DNA of 54,389 nucleotides from Azospirillum sp. TSH100. GTDB taxonomy: Bacteria; Pseudomonadota; Alphaproteobacteria; Azospirillales; Azospirillaceae. The stretch covers positions 1 to 54,389 of the forward strand of contig NZ_CP039641.1 of assembly GCF_004923295.1 (NCBI RefSeq), given 5' to 3'. Both the position numbers and the translations under genes were made by a program. Shown piece by piece: positions 49,748-54,389 of the stretch. Position 1 is the stretch's first letter, and the number at the start of each line of letters is the position of its first letter. The notes under the pieces are model-generated. The model was not told the origin of the DNA. It ran no database searches and saw only the letters and a program-made list of their open reading frames with translations.

Positions 49748-50277
49748 TGCCCCGCCGGCTGACCCGGGAGCGGCGCAAGCTGGCCACCTCCCTGGCCTAC
49801 TGGTTCGGTGCCGCCGGCGAGCGGCAGTCCGCCGCCGACATCGCCGCCAAGCTGCCGGCGCGCGATCAGCGCACGCCCAGGACAAAGGAGATCGTGGCCG
49901 GGAAGATGTGGGGGTACGTGGCGCATGGCTGGGCCGTGCCGGCGCCCGGCCCGCGCGGCGGGGCCGGGTGGGTGTTGTCCGAGGCCGGCGCCGCGCTGCT
50001 GGCCCGGGTGGCCGAAGAGGACCGGGCTGCGGCGCAGCGGGGGGAGGCCTTCTTCACCCAGCGCGAGGCCGCGGCGCGCGAGATCGAGGCCCGCAAGGTG
50101 GAGTATCTCGCCCAGCTCGACGGGCCGGCCGGGCGCGAGCGGGTCAGCCTGCGGGCGCTGACCATCGAGGAGGCGGCCGGACTGGCCGGGCGGGAGGCCC
50201 GCCGGCGGCCGACCGGCACCCGGGTGCGCGGCCTCTGGGAGGCCGGCACTGACCTGGAGGGAGGCGACCAGTCATGA
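49747..50277 (+). CDS. Hypothetical protein (176 aa)
   Basis: Begins at the base where the previous gene ends and overlaps the next by four. A winged-helix-like N-terminal half (SAADIAAKLPARDQRTPRTKEIVAGKMWGYVAHGWAV by ends, GGAGWVLSEAGAALL) and a charged helical C-terminal half. Possibly DNA-binding. No family recognised. Confidence 0.5.
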   Translation: MPRRLTRERRKLATSLAYWFGAAGERQSAADIAAKLPARDQRTPRTKEIVAGKMWGYVAHGWAVPAPGPRGGAGWVLSEAGAALLARVAEEDRAAAQRGEAFFTQREAAAREIEARKVEYLAQLDGPAGRERVSLRALTIEEAAGLAGREARRRPTGTRVRGLWEAGTDLEGGDQS

Positions 50278-50687
50278 CCGAGGAGCTGCCACCGCATGCG
50301 CCGATCGCCATCGGCACCACGATCTACGGCCATGGGACATTGGACTGGTATCGGCGCACGGGCGTGACGCATCTGCGGGTCTGGTGCGTCCACTGCACCC
50401 ACTGGAACTGGCTCCACCTCGAAACCCTGCTGACCAAGGTAGACGCCGGCGTCAGCCTGATGCAGCTGGCCCGCCGGTCCAAGTGCGAGGCCTGCCGGCG
50501 CAAGGGCGCTCACATCGAGCCGTCGGAACCGCCGACGCGCGGGACGCACGGCTATCCCGAATGGGTCCGGGCGGAGCGGGAGCGCTGCCGGGCCTTCCTG
50601 GCTGCCACCGACAGGGACGTTGCCTGCGGCCCGCCCGGTTCGGCATTATCGTTACGTGACGAAAATCAGGGAGGGCAGGGTGGCTGA
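50274..50687 (+). CDS. Zinc-finger-like hypothetical protein (137 aa)
   Basis: Two cysteine pairs, CVHC (in RVWCVHCTHWNW) and CEAC (in RSKCEACRRKG), about 37 residues apart, suggest a zinc ribbon. Its 3-prime end contains a copy of the ATTATCGTWA motif that precedes the next gene. Unknown function. Confidence 0.5.
   Translation: MTEELPPHAPIAIGTTIYGHGTLDWYRRTGVTHLRVWCVHCTHWNWLHLETLLTKVDAGVSLMQLARRSKCEACRRKGAHIEPSEPPTRGTHGYPEWVRAERERCRAFLAATDRDVACGPPGSALSLRDENQGGQGG
50645..50654 (+). promoter_or_regulatory. ATTATCGTTA motif, copy 3
   Basis: One base different from the copies at 798 and 1518, and followed by CGTGACGAAAAT, which echoes the ACGAAAAT beside copy 1. The TCGT-TACGTG-ACGA dyad lies 13 bases before GTG 50680, in the end of the previous gene. 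Confidence 0.35.
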
Positions 50688-50937
50688 TCCGGTGAAGAAG
50701 CGCCGCGGCCGTCCGGCGGTCCATCTCGACCAGGCGGACCGGCAGGCGGCTTACCGGGAGCGGCAGGCCAATGCCCAGGCGCTGGGGGAGGTGGCCCGGC
50801 AGGCGCTCGACCGGCCGACGCCGGCCTTTCTGAAGCGCCTGATTGCCCGAGCGCTCGACCAGGCGGACGATCCGGAGGCTCTACGGGCCGACTTGGCGGA
50901 CCATCTGAAAGGATTAACCACTAAATTGGTGCCCTAG
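50680..50937 (+). CDS. Small basic protein (85 aa)
   Basis: GTG 50680 follows AGGGAGGGCAGG. An N-terminal AT-hook-like KKRRGRPAVHLD and helices (ADRQAAYRERQANAQALGEVARQAL; LKRLIARALDQADD). DNA binding is plausible, and it could be the protein that acts at the nearby ATTATCGTTA site, but nothing shows this. Confidence 0.5.
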   Translation: MADPVKKRRGRPAVHLDQADRQAAYRERQANAQALGEVARQALDRPTPAFLKRLIARALDQADDPEALRADLADHLKGLTTKLVP

Positions 50938-51015
50938 CCCTTTCGCACGCACAGCCCCGCTGACCCGACCGGCAGCCGCCGCTACAGTCCCGGAGACCAT
51001 CACCGGGATTCCGTC

Positions 51016-51318
51016 ATGTCCGCCCCACCCGTCCACCGTCCGCTCGAGCCCGTGCTGACCGCCTATCTGGCGGCCAGTGCGGCCGCTGCCGACAACGAGG
51101 CGGCCGACCGGGACCTGGGCGGCCTGGAAGCGATGCTGTCTGCCGGCGTGATCCACTCGCCGGCCGATCTGGCGGCCAAGGCCCGCTACATCCAGCACTG
51201 CCATCGCCTCGATCCCGCCCTGGTGCCCGGCGCGGCGATCGACACGCTGGTCGCCGGCATCGGGACGCTGTTCGGCCCCGCCCTCAACGGGCCTGCGCCC
51301 GCCAGCTCGCCGCGCTGA
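51016..51318 (+). CDS. Hypothetical protein (100 aa)
   Basis: Helical, Ala-rich (LTAYLAASAAAADNEAADRDLGGLEAML; DLAAKARYIQHCHRLD). The 78 bases before it show no clear promoter. No family recognised. Confidence 0.5.
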   Translation: MSAPPVHRPLEPVLTAYLAASAAAADNEAADRDLGGLEAMLSAGVIHSPADLAAKARYIQHCHRLDPALVPGAAIDTLVAGIGTLFGPALNGPAPASSPR

Positions 51319-51322
51319 CATC

Positions 51323-52114
51323 ATGGGAGCGCTGCCTGCCGCCGCGGTCGACCACCGCACCGTCATCGACATCGAGGCCCTTCTTGTCTGGGCGGTGCAG
51401 CGGCAATGCTGCGACCGCACCGACATCGCGCTCCATCCGATGGAACGCTCGGCCAGCCTGGCGCTGCAGCACGGGCGGCATATCGGCGTCATTGCCGAAG
51501 GCCGTTCGGCCGACGGCGTGGCCACCATCCTCGATCGCAACGACATCGGCGCCGACATCGATGGCGGTGGCGCGATCCGCGGCATCCCGCCCCGCCTCCA
51601 CCCGGATGCCGAGCGGGTGGGCGAGGCCCTGGAGCGCCTGCCGGCGGCCCAGCGGCGGCTGGTCGCCCGGCATGCCCGCCTCGGCGGCCGGCCGGAATGG
51701 GCGTCCCTGCGCCAGCCCATGGTGGCGGCCAAGCGGCCGTCGGACGCCCCGGGCCGCTATCGGCACCTGACCTGTGCGGAGTGGGAGCAGACACCGCGGC
51801 GCTCGGACATCGCCGCCCTGTACCACCGGACCGGCCGGTCGCTCTTCCTGCCCGACGGCCGCAAAAGGCTGCCGGAGGAGGAAAAGGGCTTCAGCTTCCG
51901 CGTTGGCGGTGATGGGCAACGCTGGCTTCTGGTGAAGTGGTGCCCGCTGGAGCCGCGGTTGAGCGAGGCCGAGGTGGCGGAAATCAACCACCTCTACAGT
52001 CTGTGGCGTGATGGTGTGCTGACCCTGTATGTCCGCCTGACCCGCCTGGAGCTGCGCGACCATATCCTGAGACCTTTCAGCATCCCTGGTGCGCCGTGGG
52101 ACCAAAATCCTTGA
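51323..52114 (+). CDS. Hypothetical protein (263 aa)
   Basis: An N-terminal helical block (AAVDHRTVIDIEALLVWAVQRQCCDR), a charged middle and a strand-rich segment (GFSFRVGGDGQRWLLVKWCPLEPRL), ending in helical LRDHILRPFSIPG. No family recognised; the first block is reminiscent of phage proteins of unknown role. The last codons overlap the first copy of a 17-bp direct repeat. Confidence 0.5.
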   Translation: MGALPAAAVDHRTVIDIEALLVWAVQRQCCDRTDIALHPMERSASLALQHGRHIGVIAEGRSADGVATILDRNDIGADIDGGGAIRGIPPRLHPDAERVGEALERLPAAQRRLVARHARLGGRPEWASLRQPMVAAKRPSDAPGRYRHLTCAEWEQTPRRSDIAALYHRTGRSLFLPDGRKRLPEEEKGFSFRVGGDGQRWLLVKWCPLEPRLSEAEVAEINHLYSLWRDGVLTLYVRLTRLELRDHILRPFSIPGAPWDQNP

Positions 52115-52135
52115 CTTAGGACCAATCCCCTTGAC
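52099..52135 (+). repeat. Tandem 17-bp repeat containing TTGAC
   Basis: GGACCAAAATCCTTGAC (52099-52115) and GGACCAATCCCCTTGAC (52119-52135) share 15 of 17 bases with a 20-base period. The second ends in a perfect -35 box (TTGACA), but no good -10 follows at standard spacing. Possible activator-dependent promoter for the methylase. Confidence 0.5.
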
Positions 52136-52165
52136 ACAGTGAGCGGGACGTATTGCGCCCGCAGC

Positions 52166-52200
52166 GATGCCCGCCCGGCTCCCCAGCCGCGGCGGGCATC
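52166..52200 (+). terminator. Strong stem-loop before the Dam-type methylase
   Basis: GATGCCCGCC with GGCGGGCATC, continued by CGGCT with AGCCG, gives 15 pairs with one bulge. It lies between the tandem repeats and the methylase and could attenuate its transcript; the downstream T content is low. Confidence 0.55.
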
Positions 52201-52234
52201 CTCATTTCTGGCCCGGGCGATCCAGGGAGCGAGC

Positions 52235-53065
52235 ATGGACACGAATTTCCGCCCGGTCCGCCCGGTGTCGCCGGTCGCCGGCTACATCGGGGGCAAGCGC
52301 AACCTCGCCCGGCGGCTGGTGCCGCTGCTGCAGAAAATCCCCCACCGCACCTATGCGGAGCCGTTCGTCGGCATGGGCGGCATCTTCTTCCGCCGCGACC
52401 AGGCGGCGCCGGCCGAGGTGATCAACGACTACAGCCGCGACGTGGCCACCCTGTTCCGGATCCTGCAGCGGCACTACCAGTTCCTGCTCGACCACATGCG
52501 GTTCGGCATCACCAGCCGGGCCGAGTACGAGCGGCTGGTGGACGTGGACCCGGACACGCTGACAGACATCGAGCGCGCCGCCCGCTTCCTGTACCTGCAG
52601 AAGCTGACCTTCGGCGGCAAGGTGGCCAGTCGGACCTTCGGTGTCGACGTCACCGCGCCGGCCCGCTTCGACATGCAGCGCCTCGGACCGATCCTGGATG
52701 CGGTGCATGAGCGCCTGTCCGGGGTGGTGATCGAGTGCCTGTCCTACGCCAGCTTCATCCCACGCTATGACCGGGAAGGCACCCTGTTCTTCCTCGATCC
52801 GCCCTATTGGGATTGCGAGGGGGATTACGGCAAGAACCTGTTCGGCCGGCCGGACTTCGAGGTGCTGGCGGCGCTGCTGGGCGAGTTGAAGGGGCGCTTC
52901 GTCATGACGCTCAACGACACGCCCGGGGTCCGCGAGACCTTCGGCCGCTTCGCCTTCGCCCCGGTGGAGACGACTTACACCGTCGGCGGCAAGAACGCCG
53001 CCAAAGCCGGCGAGCTGGTGATCACGAACGTCCCGGAGTGCCTGGCCGCTCTGGCGCCGGCCTGA
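52235..53065 (+). CDS. Dam-family (D12 class) N6-adenine DNA methyltransferase
   Basis: A 276-residue enzyme with the D12 motifs in order: GYIGGKRNLARRLVPLL, motif I AEPFVGMGGIFFRR, FLYLQKLTFGGK and the catalytic DPPYWDCEGDYGK. It uses SAM to methylate adenine, and the Dam relation suggests, without proving, a GATC-like target. With the other methyltransferase at 40783 it may protect DNA or time replication. Its last 44 bases overlap the convergent gene on the other strand. Confidence 0.88.
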   Translation: MDTNFRPVRPVSPVAGYIGGKRNLARRLVPLLQKIPHRTYAEPFVGMGGIFFRRDQAAPAEVINDYSRDVATLFRILQRHYQFLLDHMRFGITSRAEYERLVDVDPDTLTDIERAARFLYLQKLTFGGKVASRTFGVDVTAPARFDMQRLGPILDAVHERLSGVVIECLSYASFIPRYDREGTLFFLDPPYWDCEGDYGKNLFGRPDFEVLAALLGELKGRFVMTLNDTPGVRETFGRFAFAPVETTYTVGGKNAAKAGELVITNVPECLAALAPA

Positions 53066-53462
53066 CCGGCAGCCCGAGACGGGCATCATACCCATCCAGC
53101 GCCAGCAGGATGGCTTTCGGGATCGGATAGGCCCGCTTTTCGTAGTTGCGCAACATGCGCTCGGCCACGCCAAGGATGGCGCAGGCCGCGGGCTGGGTCA
53201 GGCGGTGGCCGGTCCGCCAGCCGATCAGCCGATCGGCGGCCTGGGCCAGCCCCAGCTCCCACAGCTCGGCCGCGGCGATCAGCCCGCCGGCGGGCCAGCG
53301 GACCCCGTCCGGGCCGGCCTCGGCCTGGGCGAACGCGGAATCGTCCGCCGGCGCCTCGGCGCGGGCAGACAGATCGAGATCGTGCTCGGTGCCATCGGAC
53401 CAGCCGACGATCAGCCGTCGGCCGGTGGCGGCGAGCAGGGTGGTGATGGTGCGCGTGTCCAT
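53022..53462 (-). CDS. DUF2442-like protein with C-terminal HTH (146 aa)
   Basis: The N-terminal half (GRRLIVGWSDGTEHDLDLSA, then AELWELGLAQ) resembles DUF2442; the C-terminal half is a helix-turn-helix (RLTQPAACAILGVAERMLRNYEKRAYPIPKAI by ends) of the DNA-binding type paired with such domains. Probable transcriptional regulator. ATG is at 53462; the long frame reaching upstream to 54365 is a shadow. Its end overlaps the methylase gene. Confidence 0.6.
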   Translation of the reverse strand: MDTRTITTLLAATGRRLIVGWSDGTEHDLDLSARAEAPADDSAFAQAEAGPDGVRWPAGGLIAAAELWELGLAQAADRLIGWRTGHRLTQPAACAILGVAERMLRNYEKRAYPIPKAILLALDGYDARLGLPVRPAPERPGTPGRS

Positions 53463-53560
53463 GGCGGTCCCCGGTGGTGACGCGGGATCGTAGGGGGCAC
53501 CCGCTGCGGTGGCAATCCCAGCGTGGTCTGGGCCGGCGCTGGGGCGCCGGCCCGGGCCGA

Positions 53561-53782
53561 TCAGGGCCGCTGCTGGCGCAGCAGGACCATGAGGGCGGGG
53601 TACAGGGCGGTGACCCGGGCGACCGCGGTCTCCGCTGCGGCGGCCGCGCCGACCGCCCCGTTGACGTTGCCGGCGGTCAGTTCGATCTCGGCCTCGGTCA
53701 GCAGGGTGGTGATCTCGGCGAGGTCCTTCCGCAGGCTGTCGCCGACGGCGGCGGCGGCGGCGATGTTGGTGGGCTGGCTCAT
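53561..53782 (-). CDS. Hypothetical protein (73 aa), divergent from the recombinase
   Basis: Helical, Ala-rich (VGDSLRKDLAEITTLLTEAEIELTAG). A ribosome site GGGATC precedes ATG 53782. It is transcribed away from the recombinase gene across the triple palindrome, so both may share control. No family recognised. Confidence 0.5.
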   Translation of the reverse strand: MSQPTNIAAAAAVGDSLRKDLAEITTLLTEAEIELTAGNVNGAVGAAAAAETAVARVTALYPALMVLLRQQRP

Positions 53783-53805
53783 GGGTGATCCCTTTCAGTG
53801 GTAAA

Positions 53806-53888
53806 CCGGCAACCATTGCCGGTGACAAGAGGGACATTACCGGCAACCATTGCCGGATGCAAGCGAGAAAAGCGGCAACCATTGCCGG
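53806..53888. repeat. Three direct copies of a 17-bp palindrome upstream of the recombinase
   Basis: CCGGCAACCATTGCCGG at 53806-53822 and 53840-53856, and the same with a first-base change at 53872-53888. Each is a dyad (CCGGCAA-CCA-TTGCCGG), spaced 34 and 32 bases. They fill the gap between the divergent small gene and the recombinase start and are candidate recombinase binding (att/res-like) or operator sites. Confidence 0.75.
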
Positions 53889-53903
53889 AATTGTGAGGCG
53901 GCC

Positions 53904-54389
53904 ATGGGCGACCTGACGATACAGCCGGCCGGGAACGATCCGCCCTCCTCGGCCGCCCTGCCGCTGACGCGCATCCAGGAGCGCCTCCTCGATGCGTTCC
54001 TGGCAGGGCGGTCGCCGCGCACCCAGGCCGCGTACCAGCGGGATGTCCAGGACTTCGCCGCCTTCGTCGGGGTCGCCGATCCGGAGGAGGCGGCGCGTCG
54101 CCTGATCGCAACGGCACACGGCGACGCCAACGGGCTGGCCCTGGCCTACCGGGCGCACATGGTCACGCGCAAGCTGGCGCCGGCGACGATCAACCGCCGC
54201 CTGTCCGCCCTGCGCAGCCTGGTCCAGCTGGCCAACGTGCTGGGCCTGGTCGGGTGGCAGCTGGACGTCGACAACGTCCGGGCCGAGCTGTACCGCGACA
54301 CCCCGCGGTCCCGGCCGGGACGCCGTCAAGGCAATGACCAGCGCCGCCACCAGCAGGGGCGGCATGAAGGGCCTGCGGGACGCCGCGAT
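53904..54389 (+). CDS. Tyrosine recombinase, N-terminal half (cut by window end, apparent frameshift)
   Basis: ATG 53904 opens a core-binding (SAM-like) domain: LTRIQERLLDAFLAGRSPRTQAAYQRDVQDFAAF (by ends) and APATINRRLSALRSLVQLANVLG. At 54301-54304 a run of four C shifts the frame. With three C the protein would read YRDTRGPGRDAVKAM, the family consensus, and continue as GMKGLRDAAI into base 1 of the window. Rejoining the ends with one shared T gives a gene of about 322 codons. The extra C may be a sequencing error or a real inactivating change. Confidence 0.85.
   Translation, partial: MGDLTIQPAGNDPPSSAALPLTRIQERLLDAFLAGRSPRTQAAYQRDVQDFAAFVGVADPEEAARRLIATAHGDANGLALAYRAHMVTRKLAPATINRRLSALRSLVQLANVLGLVGWQLDVDNVRAELYRDTPRSRPGRRQGNDQRRHQQGRHEGPAGRRD

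Noticed and set aside
53463..54365. A long minus-strand frame joined to the DUF2442-like gene
   Set aside because: Upstream of ATG 53462 the frame passes through the 53561-53782 gene region, the triple palindrome and the recombinase and has no domain; only the last 146 codons are credible.

Overview
The window reads as one complete, circular, roughly 54.4 kb genome of a temperate siphovirus that also carries a plasmid maintenance module, i.e. a phage-plasmid. DNA is very GC-rich throughout the coding parts. The gene content points to an alphaproteobacterial host, most likely Azospirillum or a relative (Rhodospirillales); that host call is inference. The two window ends fall inside the same tyrosine recombinase gene: the last 486 bases encode its N-terminal half and the first 485 bases its catalytic half. 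They join almost exactly, so the linear ends look like an arbitrary cut in a circle.

Layout. 1-2.7 kb: recombinase C-terminus, a small membrane protein, a DUF3164 protein and an HNH nuclease. 2.8-11.9 kb: HK97-type packaging and head genes (small and large terminase, portal, prohead protease with an unusual zinc-ribbon tail, major capsid, connectors). 11.9-31.3 kb: long-tail genes (tail tube, a tail chaperone pair with a canonical GGGAAAC slippery site, a 2,599-residue tape measure with a lytic transglycosylase domain, tail-tip proteins, a large modular fibre, a glycine-rich possible adhesin). 31.3-33.2 kb: lysis cassette (membrane protein, GH24 endolysin with a C-terminal membrane anchor, overlapping Rz/Rz1 spanins). 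33.2-33.9 kb: an AT-richer non-coding island.

33.9-36.1 kb holds the most striking feature: on the minus strand, a complete LuxR-type receptor gene followed by a LuxI-type acyl-homoserine-lactone synthase gene. A 52-codon membrane ORF diverges from luxR across a perfect 20-bp inverted repeat, and a CI-like repressor gene lies just beyond. The layout suggests that the element makes and senses its own AHL and may tie it to the lysis-lysogeny decision. 36.1-40.5 kb: early genes (Ner-like, Ogr-like zinc finger, Ash-like, BRO-N antirepressor, primase-helicase). 40.5-44.6 kb: small accessory genes including a DNA methyltransferase, a SprT-like metalloprotease and a DUF5131 protein.

44.6-48.6 kb: plasmid module of ParA, a small ParB/ParG-like partner, a RepA initiator, an iteron array with DnaA-box-like sites, and a BrnT/BrnA-type toxin-antitoxin pair behind an operator-covered promoter. 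48.6-53.8 kb: mostly unknown genes plus a Dam-type methylase. Just before the recombinase lie three copies of a 17-bp palindrome that may be its recombination or operator sites. Together the genes predict a virion-forming element that persists as a partitioned, addiction-stabilised plasmid and may leave that state in response to cell density.
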